A stretch of DNA of 64,000 nucleotides from Algoriphagus sp. NG3 (GCF_034119865.1 NZ_CP139421.1:4442501-4506500), one strand, 5' to 3'; positions 1 through 8,972 are shown, counted from the stretch's first letter. Numbers and translations are program-made. Notes: generated by a model from the sequence alone, not told the origin.

Positions 1-407
1 CTATTGCGGCACTAGGGCAGGGAATTGCCGAGGGAGCTTTGGAAGCATCCATCCAATATTCAAAAGAACGACATCAGTTCAACAAACCTATCAGTTCATT
101 TCAGGGAATTTCATTCAAATTGGCAGATATGGCCACCCAGGTGGAAGCTTCAAGATTACTCATATTTAAGGCGGCAGATCTCAAAAACCGTGGAGAAAAG
201 GTTACGCTAGCCGGTGCCCAGGCGAAATATTATTCTTCAGAAGTCGCTGTTTCCGTATCAAATGAGGCAGTTCAGATCTTTGGGGGCTATGGCTTCACCA
301 AGGATTATCCGGTGGAAAAATTCTACAGAGACTCCAAGCTGTGTACGATCGGCGAAGGAACTTCAGAGATACAAAAGATAGTAATTGCGAGAGAGGTATT
401 GAAGTAA
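1..407 (+). CDS. Acyl-CoA dehydrogenase, C-terminal part (5' end outside window)
   Basis: The frame is open from base 3 to the TAA at 405-407 and gives about 134 C-terminal residues of an acyl-CoA dehydrogenase, the FAD flavoprotein that introduces a 2,3-double bond into acyl-CoA thioesters. Visible family marks are the segment ending in QFNKPISSFQGISFKLADMA, the FAD-contact stretch VQIFGGYGFTKDYPVEKFYR and the closing motif IGEGTSEIQKIVIAREVL. These match the helical C-terminal domain; the N-terminal and middle domains lie upstream of the window. The chain length of the acyl substrate cannot be judged from this piece. The next gene is on the other strand. Confidence 0.93.
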   Translation, partial: IAALGQGIAEGALEASIQYSKERHQFNKPISSFQGISFKLADMATQVEASRLLIFKAADLKNRGEKVTLAGAQAKYYSSEVAVSVSNEAVQIFGGYGFTKDYPVEKFYRDSKLCTIGEGTSEIQKIVIAREVLK

Positions 408-475
408 ATTCCAAAAGATTAACCGTAATGATCTCAGTTTGTCTATTTCTTTTGGTTTACTGTCCTGAAGACCGA

Positions 476-502
476 TACTTCGACTTCGCTCAGTACAAGT
501 GA
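476..502. repeat. Dispersed intergenic repeat copy (CTTCGACTTCGCTCA type)
   Basis: The stretch contains ACTTCGACTTCGCTCAGTAC followed by AAGTGAC. A related stretch, GTTTCGACTTCGCTCAATGT then GAC, occurs at 22626-22648, and its imperfect complement at 22581-22603. The similarity between distant intergenic sites points to a dispersed repeat family. No coding sequence is convincing here. Confidence 0.5.
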
Positions 503-612
503 CGAGTGACCGAAGTAGCCTCAATGCTATTTTTGACCAAATTATATAATGCTTTGATCGGTTTACAGGTAAAATAGCAGGCATAGATAAATTTCACATA
601 CTAAAAAATGAC

Positions 613-648
613 AAAAGCCTGGAATCTTTAGTGATTTCAGGCTTTTTT
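613..648. terminator. Bidirectional terminator-like hairpin
   Basis: A stem AAAAGCCTG(g)AATC / GATT(t)CAGGCTTTT with a six-base loop is followed by a T-run on the + strand and has four T on the - strand. It sits between converging genes and overlaps the last codons and stop (637-639) of the ATPase gene. Confidence 0.6.
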
Positions 649-1785
649 ATAAGGATATACATTAAGCCATTCCCAAAAATTATCACGATGTATCACTCTT
701 GGTGTTTCAGAAGTATAAGTCTCTTGGAATGTTTTGGGGATTTTAAGTTTTGCGTTTGGGTTCCACTTAAATTCAAATGGGTAAAGTTTCCCGTCAATTT
801 CCTCTAGGTAATCGATTTCTTGACCCCGGGTAGTGCGCCAAAAATACGTTTGCCCATAGAAGCCATTATATACCAATAGCTTTCGTCGCTCCGAGATTAA
901 ATAATTTTCCCACAATGCCCCAATATCATTTCTCGCTGGAATTGGGGCATAATTACCAATGATTGCATTCCTAATACCATTGTCAAGAAAATATATTTTC
1001 CTACTGGAACTGATTTCGGATCGAAGATTCCTTGAAAATGGATTTAGCTTTTCAATTATAAATGCTTTTTCCAATAGATCAATATAATTTGACACAGTCA
1101 CTTTGTCCGCTTGGACAGTTCTACTTAATTCACTATAGCTTACTTCAGAGCCTACTTGCCAAGCCAATGCTTGTAATATTTTATTTAAAAGTTCAGGTTT
1201 TCTGATCCCTTGAAAATTCAGTAAATCCTTATACAAGTAACTCGTTGCAAGGTTGGTTAACACTGGAATTTCATTGCCTTTTTGCGTCACAACCTCTGGA
1301 TAAGCACCATAAACCAAATAAGTCTCCAAACTGCTTAACGCCTCAGGCATTCCTAAAGAACTGCTAATTTCCATCCAGCTTAATGGGTACATTTTATACT
1401 CCCATTTTCTTCCCGTAAGCGGTTCATTAATTGTGCTGGAAAGCTCCAAGGCAGATGATCCTGTTACAATCAATTGTAAATCCGTAAAGTTATCAACGAT
1501 CAATTTTAAGGTGAGACCTATTGTGGGAATACGTTGTGCTTCATCTAGCACCACGACTTTGTTTTGTCCTAAATAAGACCTGAGAAAAGAAATACTGGGT
1601 TCAGCAAGGGAACTTTGAACTCTGCCTTCATCCCCATTGAGATAGAGGAAGTTTGACGAGATACTTTCTGCCAATTTTTTTACAAGAGTAGTTTTTCCTA
1701 CTTGCCTTGGGCCAAGCAACAAAATAGCCTTATTGAAGTCTATTTTTGCTTGAAGCGTATTAAATAAAGTACGAGATACATGCAT
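637..1785 (-). CDS. AAA ATPase with DUF4143 C-terminal domain
   Basis: A 382-residue predicted ATP-binding protein of the AAA_14/DUF4143 family. Residues about 20-40 hold the Walker A segment LLLGPRQVGKTTL, followed about 50 residues later by the Walker B-like VVVLDEAQRIP. A GSSALELSS sensor-type motif and a C-terminal DUF4143 region containing a PD-(D/E)XK-like pattern (FWRTTRGQEIDYLEE ... PFEFKW) follow. Such genes are abundant and often strain-variable in Bacteroidota; their cellular role is not established. The ATG at 1785 lies two bases from an 18 bp inverted repeat that flanks the probable promoter, so self-regulation is likely. No partner gene is evident. Confidence 0.85.
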   Translation of the reverse strand: MHVSRTLFNTLQAKIDFNKAILLLGPRQVGKTTLVKKLAESISSNFLYLNGDEGRVQSSLAEPSISFLRSYLGQNKVVVLDEAQRIPTIGLTLKLIVDNFTDLQLIVTGSSALELSSTINEPLTGRKWEYKMYPLSWMEISSSLGMPEALSSLETYLVYGAYPEVVTQKGNEIPVLTNLATSYLYKDLLNFQGIRKPELLNKILQALAWQVGSEVSYSELSRTVQADKVTVSNYIDLLEKAFIIEKLNPFSRNLRSEISSSRKIYFLDNGIRNAIIGNYAPIPARNDIGALWENYLISERRKLLVYNGFYGQTYFWRTTRGQEIDYLEEIDGKLYPFEFKWNPNAKLKIPKTFQETYTSETPRVIHRDNFWEWLNVYPYKKA

Positions 1786-1786
1786 A

Positions 1787-1840
1787 TTCGGTGATCGTAA
1801 TCACCAAATATACGTATATTCAGTGATTACGATCACCGAA
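1787..1840 (-). promoter_or_regulatory. Inverted-repeat operator around the DUF4143 gene promoter
   Basis: Two perfect 18 bp arms, TTCGGTGATCGTAATCAC (1787-1804) and its exact complement (1823-1840), flank 18 bases that contain the palindrome AATATACGTATATT (1807-1820). On the - strand the centre offers TATATTTG (1812 to 1805), a perfect Bacteroidota -7 box. The start codon begins immediately after the proximal arm, at 1785. This is the geometry of an autoregulatory operator; which protein binds is unknown. Confidence 0.6.
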
Positions 1841-2149
1841 CTTACTAAAATAAAGGGCTCATATTGAATCTAGCTTCTTAAAAAGATTGTCGGGATTCTG
1901 AGGAGTCAGTTAGCCCCCCCTTTTTAACCCAGACTATGCATTAGGGTTCGTAACTAGGGTTCAAACTGCCAGAAAATCAGTCACCTTGAAGATCGAGTCG
2001 TTCCGTACGTACGGGACGGTCAGAGCGAAAAGTGAATCATAGCAACTGATTTTGAGGCGGTTTGAAGCCGCCGTAGATTTTCTAATGCATAATTCGGATT
2101 TAAGAATTCCTGTAAATTCTAAAACCCCAACCTTGAGTCTCAAAGTTCC
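1841..2149. other. Gene-free stretch with nested palindromes
   Basis: With the operator, this makes a gap of 364 bases. TATGCATTAG at 1935-1944 is mirrored exactly by CTAATGCATA at 2082-2091; inside, AAAATCAGT (1973-1981) pairs with ACTGATTTT (2045-2053), and the centre is the 12 bp palindrome CCGTACGTACGG (2003-2014). A GGCGG/CCGCC hairpin lies at 2056-2072. A 60-codon reading frame spans the region but resembles no protein and follows the palindrome arms, so I do not call it a gene. Confidence 0.5.
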
Positions 2150-2884
2150 TTAGGATCCCGCCAGCAAATACAACCCTGCCGCCAAAGCTGCTCCTACGCA
2201 TGGCCCCGCTATGGGAACCCAGGCATATCCCCAATCTGAACTTCCCTTGTCTTTTATAGGTAAAATCTGATGCATAAGTCTTGGCCCAAAATCACGGGCA
2301 GGATTGATCGCATAACCTGTGGTTCCACCCAGCGACAATCCTATCACCCAAACCAGGAATGCAACCGGAATTGCCCCCAAAGAGCCCATACCGATAGGCG
2401 TTTTATTGCCGTCACCTATTTCTACTCCATCATTATAGAGAATAACTAAAATCAAGACAAAAGTACCCACCACTTCAGAGAAAAAGTTTAAGGGGAGATT
2501 TCTAATTGCAGGCGAAGTACCAAAAGGAGCTGCTTTAATGCCCGCATCACCCGAAGCATCGTAATGATCCTTATACACCAACCAGGCGATCCCTACTCCG
2601 ATCATTGCCCCCAACACCTGCGCAATAATATATCCCGGAGCCAATGCCCAGTCAAATTGACCCGTCAAGGCTAGGCCCACTGTGACTGCCGGATTCAAAT
2701 GCGCCCCGCTGTAAGGCCCCGCCACCACTACACCTACAAAAACCCCCAATGCCCAAGCTGTACTGATTTCCATGATTCCACCACCATTTCCTTTGGTCTT
2801 TGGCAGCAGCATATTGGCTACAACTCCTGAACCCAATAGCAACAGCAAACCTGTTCCTATTAATTCTGCTAGATATACATTCAT
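2150..2884 (-). CDS. glpF: Glycerol uptake facilitator (aquaglyceroporin)
   Basis: A 244-residue MIP-family channel for passive glycerol entry across the inner membrane. Both half-helix signatures are intact: NPA at residues 64-66 (in [12 protein letters not shown]) and NPA at 194-196 followed by RD ([10 protein letters not shown]), the latter typical of glycerol facilitators rather than water-only aquaporins. Six hydrophobic segments are visible. Its ATG overlaps the stop of glpK by four bases (2881-2884), so translation is probably coupled. Together with glpK and glpD it forms an operon for glycerol uptake, phosphorylation and oxidation. Confidence 0.96.
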   Translation of the reverse strand: MNVYLAELIGTGLLLLLGSGVVANMLLPKTKGNGGGIMEISTAWALGVFVGVVVAGPYSGAHLNPAVTVGLALTGQFDWALAPGYIIAQVLGAMIGVGIAWLVYKDHYDASGDAGIKAAPFGTSPAIRNLPLNFFSEVVGTFVLILVILYNDGVEIGDGNKTPIGMGSLGAIPVAFLVWVIGLSLGGTTGYAINPARDFGPRLMHQILPIKDKGSSDWGYAWVPIAGPCVGAALAAGLYLLAGS

Positions 2885-4383
2885 AGTTCCACCCAGCTTT
2901 TAGACCGCTCCACTGCCTTATGCCAAAAGTGAATCAATTTCTTCTGTTCTGATTTTTCCATATTTGGCACAAAACTTTTATCTGCATTCCAAAGTGAACT
3001 GATCTCTTCCTGATCCTTCCAAAACCCAACCGCCAGTCCGGCCAGAAATGCCGCACCAATTGCCGTGGTTTCTATTATTTCCGGCCGCTTGATTTCACAA
3101 TCCAATAAATCCGCCTGAAACTGCATCAAAAAGCTGTTGGCGGTAGCTCCGCCGTCCACCCGAAGCTCTTGTGTCGGTTTTCCACTGTCTTTTTCCATAG
3201 CTTTAAGCACATCATAAACCTGATATGCAATAGCTTCCAACGCAGCCCTTGCCATATGGGCTTTAGTAGTGCCTCTTGTGATGCCGAAAAAGGCTCCTCT
3301 TGCATCCTGATCCCAATGGGGAGCACCTAACCCGGAGAGTGCGGGCACAAAATATACCCCGTCATTGCTTTCTATGCTATCAGCCAATCGCTCACTTTCA
3401 CGCGCATGCTTGAAAAGTTCAAGACCATCCCGTAACCACTGAATTGCGGCTCCGCCAATAAATACCGATCCCTCCAACGCATAATTGATTTCATCACCTA
3501 TTTTCCAAGCAACCGTAGTGAGCAGTTGATTTTTTGAGCTTACCGCCTCTTTGCCCGTGTTCATGACTAAAAAGCAGCCCGTTCCATAGGTGGTTTTTGC
3601 CATTCCGGGCTCAGTACACAGCTGACCGAAAAGTGCGGCCTGCTGATCCCCCGCAATACCTGCGATTGGAATTTTTACACTGAGGACATCTCCGGCTGTT
3701 TCGCAGTAAATCTCACTGCATGACTTCACCTCCGGCAAAAGGGACTCAGGAATCTCAAATAAATCCAATAACTCTTTGTCCCATTCCTGTGAATGGATAT
3801 TGAAAAGCATTGTCCTGCTAGCATTGGTAATGTCAGTGATATGGGTTTTGCCGGCAGTTAGCTTCCAAATCAACCATGAGTCCACTGTCCCAAAAGCAAG
3901 TTCCCCCGCCTCAGCTCGTCCCCTGGCACCTTCTACATTCTCAAGCATCCATCTGATTTTGGTAGCCGAGAAATAGGCATCGATAATCAATCCAGTCTTA
4001 GAAGTCACCATTTCGGCATGTCCTTGGCTCTTGAGCTCGTTGCAATACTCCGCAGTTCTCCGATCCTGCCAGACGATTGCGTTGTAAACCGCCTCCCCTG
4101 TTTTTCTATCCCAGACGATGGTCGTCTCCCGCTGATTGGTGATTCCGATTCCGGCTATCTGATTTGCCCGGATACTTTTATTCACCAGCGCTTCGATCAT
4201 CACAGAAGACTGGGAAGTCCAGATTTCATTGGGATCATGCTCTACCCAGCCTGCCTTTGGGAAATACTGCTTAAAATCCTTCTGGGCAAGGGATACAATC
4301 TTGCCCTTTTTATCAAAAAGAATAGCTCTGGAGCTGGTCGTACCTTGATCCAGAGCCATTAAATAGGGTTTATTTTGGCTCAT
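2881..4383 (-). CDS. glpK: Glycerol kinase
   Basis: A 500-residue FGGY-family kinase that phosphorylates glycerol to sn-glycerol 3-phosphate with ATP. The N-terminus [16 protein letters not shown] is the phosphate-binding signature of the family; [13 protein letters not shown] and the C-terminal signature region ([20 protein letters not shown]) are also present, and the length equals that of characterised glycerol kinases. It lies between glpD (6 bases upstream) and glpF (4-base overlap). Trapping of glycerol by this kinase drives uptake through GlpF. No frameshift or missing motif was seen. Confidence 0.97.
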   Translation of the reverse strand: MSQNKPYLMALDQGTTSSRAILFDKKGKIVSLAQKDFKQYFPKAGWVEHDPNEIWTSQSSVMIEALVNKSIRANQIAGIGITNQRETTIVWDRKTGEAVYNAIVWQDRRTAEYCNELKSQGHAEMVTSKTGLIIDAYFSATKIRWMLENVEGARGRAEAGELAFGTVDSWLIWKLTAGKTHITDITNASRTMLFNIHSQEWDKELLDLFEIPESLLPEVKSCSEIYCETAGDVLSVKIPIAGIAGDQQAALFGQLCTEPGMAKTTYGTGCFLVMNTGKEAVSSKNQLLTTVAWKIGDEINYALEGSVFIGGAAIQWLRDGLELFKHARESERLADSIESNDGVYFVPALSGLGAPHWDQDARGAFFGITRGTTKAHMARAALEAIAYQVYDVLKAMEKDSGKPTQELRVDGGATANSFLMQFQADLLDCEIKRPEIIETTAIGAAFLAGLAVGFWKDQEEISSLWNADKSFVPNMEKSEQKKLIHFWHKAVERSKSWVEL

Positions 4384-4389
4384 TTTGGG

Positions 4390-5964
4390 TTATTTTTTTA
4401 TCAAATACTTCGAAGCTGTCTTATGAAAGTCAGCCAATTCCGATTCTATCCATTTTTCGTCTTTCCCCATTTCATCAGCCATCAGCTTGGCAACTTTAGG
4501 CGCAGTATCTATGGCCGCCTGAGCATCCAGCATGAGCATTCGGATTCTCCGTGAAAGCACATCTTCTACTTTCATTGCCATCTCTTCCCGAACTGCCCAG
4601 ATGACTTCTGCCTGTATATTGGGAAAATCAGGATGAAGTTTTTCCTTCCAAGCCTCATTCTCTTTAATTAAATCCTGTATGGGCTGGGCGTCAAAGCCAT
4701 AAATACCCCAGTGTCCGGCAGGCACACGATTGGTAGCTCCATGGATTTTCATATCCAGAGACTTACTTTTCTTGAGCTTTTCTCCTGTCACTTGGGTGAA
4801 ATATTCTACCGTATCTTCTCCCATTTTTCTAAAAGTCGTCCATTTGCCCCCGGTCAAGGTGACCAGACCGCTTTCAGATAAAATCACTTTGTGGGAACGT
4901 GAGATCTCTTTGGTTTTGGTACTGCCTTCCTTCGGCCTGGCAAGGGGTCTGAGACCTGCAAAAACAGATTTCACATCTGCTCTGGTCGGCTTCTTAGCCA
5001 AATAACCTCCGGCAGTTTCCAGTACAAAATCAATTTCCTTTTGTAGTGCTTCCGGTTCCAATTTTGGCTTTTCACGAAGTGTGTCTGTAGTCCCTACCAC
5101 GAGCTTCCCATGCCATGGAACCGCAAAAAGCACTCTCCCATCTCTGGTTTTGGGGATCATCAATGCGTCTTTTCCTCCTAAAAAATCAAGATCCAACACC
5201 AAGTGAATCCCCTGACTGGGCTGGATCATTTTTGATGCTTCGGGATTATCCATTTTCAGGATTTTATCCGCAAAAACCCCCGTGGCATTCACCACCATTC
5301 TGGCATTCACTTGGTATTTTTTCCGTGTCAGTTTATCCGACACATGAAGACCTGTGATCTTTCCTTCAGCATTCTTCACCAAGCTATTTACGCTGACATA
5401 ATTCAGCACACAGGTTCCTGCTTCGTCTGCGGACTGGGCGAGATTCAGTGCAAGCCGTGCATCATCAAACTGCCCGTCATGATAGACTACTCCACCATAG
5501 AGCCCTTCAGGCTTCAGACCCGGCAGCCGTTTGACAGTCTCTTCTTTCGAGATAAACTGGGATTTCCCCAAACTCAGCCTGCCGGACATCCAATCGTACA
5601 CCTTCAGTCCGACGCTGTACATGAATCGGTCTTTGGCAGTGAAAATAGGGATAATAAATGGCTGGTTATGCGCCAAATGAGGCGCATTTTGCAATAGTTT
5701 GCCACGCTCTTTAAGTGCCTCAAACACTAACCCTACGTCCCCTTGGGCAAGGTACCTCACCCCTCCATGGACTAGCTTGGTAGATCGGCTGGATGTGCCT
5801 TTCGCAAAATCAGCTTTGTCGAAAAGAACAACCGAAAGTCCGCGGGATATAGCATCCAATGCCACTCCGAGTCCTGAGGACCCTCCGCCTATGACGGCTA
5901 TGTCCCATATTTTAGTTTTGTCCTGTAGTTGTCTGAGGTTTTCCGGGCGATTCATAGTCTGCAA
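4390..5964 (-). CDS. glpD: Aerobic-type glycerol-3-phosphate dehydrogenase (FAD)
   Basis: A 524-residue FAD enzyme of the GlpD/GlpA family, expected to oxidise glycerol 3-phosphate to dihydroxyacetone phosphate at the cytoplasmic membrane and pass electrons to quinone. The N-terminal dinucleotide motif IAVIGGGSSGLGVALDAI and the family signature GTSSRSTKLVHGGVRYL are clear, and a C-terminal DAO-type domain of about 130 residues follows. The ATG at 5964 is used here; a second ATG three codons later (MNRPENLRQ) would also serve. First gene of glpD-glpK-glpF. No repressor gene or obvious operator is nearby, so control of the operon is not visible. Confidence 0.96.
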   Translation of the reverse strand: MQTMNRPENLRQLQDKTKIWDIAVIGGGSSGLGVALDAISRGLSVVLFDKADFAKGTSSRSTKLVHGGVRYLAQGDVGLVFEALKERGKLLQNAPHLAHNQPFIIPIFTAKDRFMYSVGLKVYDWMSGRLSLGKSQFISKEETVKRLPGLKPEGLYGGVVYHDGQFDDARLALNLAQSADEAGTCVLNYVSVNSLVKNAEGKITGLHVSDKLTRKKYQVNARMVVNATGVFADKILKMDNPEASKMIQPSQGIHLVLDLDFLGGKDALMIPKTRDGRVLFAVPWHGKLVVGTTDTLREKPKLEPEALQKEIDFVLETAGGYLAKKPTRADVKSVFAGLRPLARPKEGSTKTKEISRSHKVILSESGLVTLTGGKWTTFRKMGEDTVEYFTQVTGEKLKKSKSLDMKIHGATNRVPAGHWGIYGFDAQPIQDLIKENEAWKEKLHPDFPNIQAEVIWAVREEMAMKVEDVLSRRIRMLMLDAQAAIDTAPKVAKLMADEMGKDEKWIESELADFHKTASKYLIKK

Positions 5965-6041
5965 AATACCGATTTAAGGTAGGGAAAAAATCGGGAAAGA
6001 GCAGACTTATTCACTTAGGGATTCTTAAAATCCATCTCACT

Positions 6042-6539
6042 TTAATACTCTTTGTATGTTTTCCTCTCAACAGACGAACTCCCGTTTCCCTCAAGGGTAA
6101 CGATGTAAATATAATTGTACTCAGATTCAGCGAGATCTGCGTATTTCTCCCCATCACCTACAAAGTAATTTGCTACCTGCCCGACCGTATTGCTATGTCC
6201 TACCACGAGGATATTTCCCTCCAAAGTTCTCAGTTTCTCCACCAACTCATCATGGCTTTTGGGATCATAGGTCTGGATTTCGATTCCGGCAGCGCTGGCA
6301 GTAGGCGCTGCCGTCAGCCGGGTTCTCTTATAGTCCGTGCTATAGATATGCTGAATATCCTTGTCAGCGAGAATCTGGGATAGTTTTATGGATCGTGCGT
6401 TGCCTGCTACAGAAAGCTCCGGATCTCCCTCTATCAGCAATTTTTCTGCATGGCGTACAATGTAGATGGTTTTTGGCTCCTGCTTACTAGCGCAGGCAGC
6501 AACTAATGAAGCGATTAAAAAGAATAGGATATATTTCAT
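6042..6539 (-). CDS. Histidine-phosphatase-family lipoprotein (SixA/PhoE-like)
   Basis: A 165-residue protein of the histidine phosphatase (phosphoglycerate mutase) superfamily. Residues 1-16 form a lipoprotein signal ending MKYILFFLIASLVAAC, so it is probably anchored in the envelope. The catalytic RHG-type motif reads IYIVRHAEK (Arg29, His30), with a second conserved histidine in VVGHSNTVG. The frame stays open upstream, with an ATG at 6617, but that extension would bury the signal peptide and runs through an intergenic repeat, so I start at 6539. The substrate is unknown; small members of this family remove phosphate from phosphohistidine proteins or small molecules. Confidence 0.82.
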   Translation of the reverse strand: MKYILFFLIASLVAACASKQEPKTIYIVRHAEKLLIEGDPELSVAGNARSIKLSQILADKDIQHIYSTDYKRTRLTAAPTASAAGIEIQTYDPKSHDELVEKLRTLEGNILVVGHSNTVGQVANYFVGDGEKYADLAESEYNYIYIVTLEGNGSSSVERKTYKEY

Positions 6540-6564
6540 ATGATTACAATTTCTCTTTTCTAGG

Positions 6565-6592
6565 CCACACCTGCATGCCGGCAGGCAGGTGG
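6565..6592. repeat. Intergenic palindromic repeat (CCGGCAGGCAGG family), copy 1
   Basis: CCACACCTGCATGCCGGCAG then GCAGGTGG. Read on the other strand it matches 42593-42620 (ATTCCACCTGCCGGCAGGCA then GGTGTGG), and a decayed relative is at 7605-7630. It lies in the 5' flank of the phosphatase lipoprotein. Confidence 0.6.
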
Positions 6593-6796
6593 AATTTTTG
6601 ACGATTAAAACAAACATTGCCTTGGGTGTTGTAATGATGATTTTAATCGTGTCGATTTCATCCCCAAAAGTTAAACAATTCTATAAATGAATTTTAATCA
6701 GACTTATAAAACAAAGCCCCCCGAGACAAGAACATAAAGAAGGCTGCAAAACTCTGTGACTTCTCTGCGAAATCCTTTGCGCTTTGCGGCTAATCC

Positions 6797-6834
6797 ACAA
6801 AAAAACCTCCGAGATTTATGTCATCCCGAAGGTT
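6797..6834 (-). terminator. Rho-independent terminator after the RluA-type gene
   Basis: On the - strand AACCTTCGGG pairs imperfectly with CTCGGAGGTT and is followed by seven T. It begins only 7 bases after the stop codon of the pseudouridine synthase gene. Confidence 0.7.
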
Positions 6835-6840
6835 AAGTAG

Positions 6841-7575
6841 TTATCCGCTGAAGGAATTGTCCAGATGCTGGTCTTTTGTCTTCACGCTTTCAAATTCCAG
6901 GAACTGCTCCCAGAATTCTTCTTCCGGCACAGCAGCTCTCAGGTATAGTTTCTCTTTTTTAATCGGGTGAACGAAGACCAAATTAAACGCATGCAGATTG
7001 ATGCTTGCATCCGGATTTGGCTTTGCAAAGCCGTACTTTATATCTCCACGGATTGGGCATCCCATGGAAGCCAGCTGCACCCGGATCTGATGCGGACGTC
7101 CGGAAATAGGACGAACTTCGATCAGCCAGTGGTCGTTCATAAAGCCCAATGTCTTGTAATTCAGCTCTGCTTTTTGGGATCCCGGCACTTCACGGTCATG
7201 GGCTGTCACCACATTTTTCTGCTCGTCTTTGACAAGGTAATGGGTCAATTTCCCGCTTTCTTCCCTTGGTTTGCGCTTCACAAGCGCCCAATAAACCTTA
7301 TGTATATCCCGCTTGCGGAATAGCTCCATCATACGTTCCAGACCTTTGGAAGTACGGGCGAAAGCCACCAAACCACTAACCGGTCGGTCTAGACGGTGAA
7401 TAGGATGGAGGAAAACAGCTCCTGGCTTATCGTATTTCTTTGCTATGTACTCCTTGAGGTACTCTATCAAGGTTTTATCCCCAGTCTTATCCCCCTGCAC
7501 GAGTATGCCGGCAGCTTTATTTACTATCAAAAGGTGGTTGTCCTCATAGACAACGCTGAATGGCTTCTTTTTCAT
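6841..7575 (-). CDS. RluA-family pseudouridine synthase
   Basis: A 244-residue pseudouridine synthase of the RluA/RluC/RluD superfamily, which converts uridine to pseudouridine in rRNA or tRNA. The catalytic motif HRLDRPVSGLV holds the nucleophilic Asp63; RPISGRPHQIRVQLA and GDIKYG further on are family marks. There is no N-terminal S4 RNA-binding domain, which suggests a TruC- or RluA-like enzyme rather than RluC/RluD. The target uridine cannot be told from sequence. It is followed by its own terminator and preceded by 288 bases holding repeats, so it is probably a single-gene unit. Confidence 0.9.
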   Translation of the reverse strand: MKKKPFSVVYEDNHLLIVNKAAGILVQGDKTGDKTLIEYLKEYIAKKYDKPGAVFLHPIHRLDRPVSGLVAFARTSKGLERMMELFRKRDIHKVYWALVKRKPREESGKLTHYLVKDEQKNVVTAHDREVPGSQKAELNYKTLGFMNDHWLIEVRPISGRPHQIRVQLASMGCPIRGDIKYGFAKPNPDASINLHAFNLVFVHPIKKEKLYLRAAVPEEEFWEQFLEFESVKTKDQHLDNSFSG

Positions 7576-7604
7576 CTGTTATTAATTGTTTCCCTATTGT
7601 CAGT

Positions 7605-7630
7605 CCTGCATTACGGCAGGCAGGTCGCAG
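7605..7630. repeat. Decayed copy of the CCGGCAGGCAGG repeat
   Basis: CCTGCATTACGGCAGGCAGG followed by TCGCAG resembles the copies at 6565 and 42593, including the CAGGT...CGCAG edge seen at 42608-42625. Confidence 0.4.
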
Positions 7631-7770
7631 CGCATTTAATCGGTTCTCTTTCTGACTTTCAGGATAATGCCCGATTTCATAATCAGCTACAAAGGTAAGA
7701 ATTTCGCAGGAGTTGAATGATTGATTTTTCAGGGATGTGTAAATGGGGAATGTTGAATAACTGATATTCC

Positions 7771-7836
7771 GATATTTTTACTAGTACACTAGGGGAATTA
7801 TCGGATATTTCCACTAGCACACACGAGAAATTATCC
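7771..7836. repeat. Two tandem 33 bp repeat units upstream of the RluA-type gene
   Basis: Unit 1 (7771-7803) starts GATATTTTTACTAGTACAC and unit 2 (7804-7836) starts GATATTTCCACTAGCACAC; 25 of 33 positions agree. A weaker third unit can be followed to about 7860 (CGAGAACTATCGG). No coding or known RNA feature explains them. Confidence 0.6.
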
Positions 7837-7863
7837 AGCTATACCCCGAGAACTATCGGAGAT

Positions 7864-8442
7864 TCACCTATCAGCATCCGACTTAATGCTTTCCGCCCAT
7901 CCCTTCACCAGCTCCAATCCGTACGCTGTCAAGTGTGCCTCTGGATGGTACTGAATCCCAAGGATCGGCAAACTTCTATGTGCCATTCCCATCACTTCCC
8001 CAGATTCCGTTTCCAGTATCACTTCGAGCTCCTCTGGCAAATCTGTCAATTGGAGGGAATGGTACCTAGTTACCTTAAAAGTATCAGGAATTCCCGCTGT
8101 GTATGGATGCACAGAAGTCTTATGTACTTGGTGCACTTTGCCATGTGTAGGAATCGTATTCTTGGTCAGTCTGGCGCCAAAAAACTCACCTATAGCCTGA
8201 TGCCCAAGACAAACACCCAATACCGGGACTTTATCATGATATTCAGCCAGGATACTCATAAGATTCCCGGCATCTTGAGGCACACCGGGGCCGGGGGAAA
8301 GGACTAAGCCGTCAAAAGTGACTTCGCTGATTTCTCCCAAAGAAACGTCATTGCGAAGTACCTGTAATTCCTCTCCTGACTGCCTAAGCAAATCTGCCAA
8401 CATATGGCTAAAGGAATCGAAATTATCCAGCAGAAGCAGCAT
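7864..8442 (-). CDS. pabA: Glutamine amidotransferase, PabA/TrpG type
   Basis: A 192-residue class I glutamine amidotransferase that supplies ammonia to a chorismate-using partner, giving aminodeoxychorismate (folate) or anthranilate (tryptophan). The catalytic triad is complete: Cys78 in GVCLGHQAIGEF, His166 and Glu168 in GIQYHPEAHL; LSPGPGVP forms the oxyanion-hole loop. No trp or pabB gene is adjacent, so the PabA assignment over TrpG is inference from the absence of a trp cluster. The start overlaps the end of cvpA by 20 bases, consistent with a yqeY-cvpA-pabA operon. Confidence 0.85.
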   Translation of the reverse strand: MLLLLDNFDSFSHMLADLLRQSGEELQVLRNDVSLGEISEVTFDGLVLSPGPGVPQDAGNLMSILAEYHDKVPVLGVCLGHQAIGEFFGARLTKNTIPTHGKVHQVHKTSVHPYTAGIPDTFKVTRYHSLQLTDLPEELEVILETESGEVMGMAHRSLPILGIQYHPEAHLTAYGLELVKGWAESIKSDADR

Positions 8443-8971
8443 CTTTTATTTTCTCCACGATCTCGTCCAACTGATTTAGGCTCTCCTCCATGCTGGGAAG
8501 AAATGGCTCAATGAATGCCACAATACTTGGCGCTATAGGTTCTATAAAATAGAGCATCTCAGAATCTTTGGTCCATTGGGCTGGCATCTCTAGTTTGAAC
8601 AAGCTGGACAACCAAAAGAACAGACTTATAAAAAACGCAGCCTTAACCACTCCGAAAATCGCTCCTATAGTAGCATCCAGTGGACCCAACAGCACCATAT
8701 CCATAATCTGCTTGAGGATCCATCCTACTATCCTGATGATAAGTAAGGTCAGGATAAATATCACCACAAAACCAAAAATAGGAAAGCTTAAGTTGAACTC
8801 TGTGACATTTTCAGCTAGCCAATCATTAGCCGGAGACATGAAATATATCCCCAAAATCACGGCAATCACAAACCCAAAGAGACCTAGGACCCCAAGAAGG
8901 AAACCTTTACGAAATCCTTCAAAGGCTCCCATGCCGAGGATAAGTACGATGATGACGTCTATTATGCTCAA
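8423..8971 (-). CDS. CvpA family membrane protein
   Basis: A 182-residue inner-membrane protein of the CvpA family (colicin V production relatives). It has four hydrophobic segments and the characteristic opening IIDVIIVLILGMGAFEGFRK followed by GFLLGVLGLFGFV. The C-terminal 50 residues are soluble and acidic. The biochemical role of CvpA is not settled in the literature. The gene lies one base after the yqeY stop and overlaps the pabA start, so it is in the middle of a three-gene operon. Confidence 0.85.
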   Translation of the reverse strand: MSIIDVIIVLILGMGAFEGFRKGFLLGVLGLFGFVIAVILGIYFMSPANDWLAENVTEFNLSFPIFGFVVIFILTLLIIRIVGWILKQIMDMVLLGPLDATIGAIFGVVKAAFFISLFFWLSSLFKLEMPAQWTKDSEMLYFIEPIAPSIVAFIEPFLPSMEESLNQLDEIVEKIKDAASAG

Positions 8972-8972
8972 C

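Noticed and set aside
1961..2143. A 60-codon frame on the - strand before glpF
   Set aside because: It follows the arms of a nested palindrome and has no homologue that I recognise.
7771..7836. CRISPR array
   Set aside because: Only two to three degenerate units without spacers, and no cas gene in the window.
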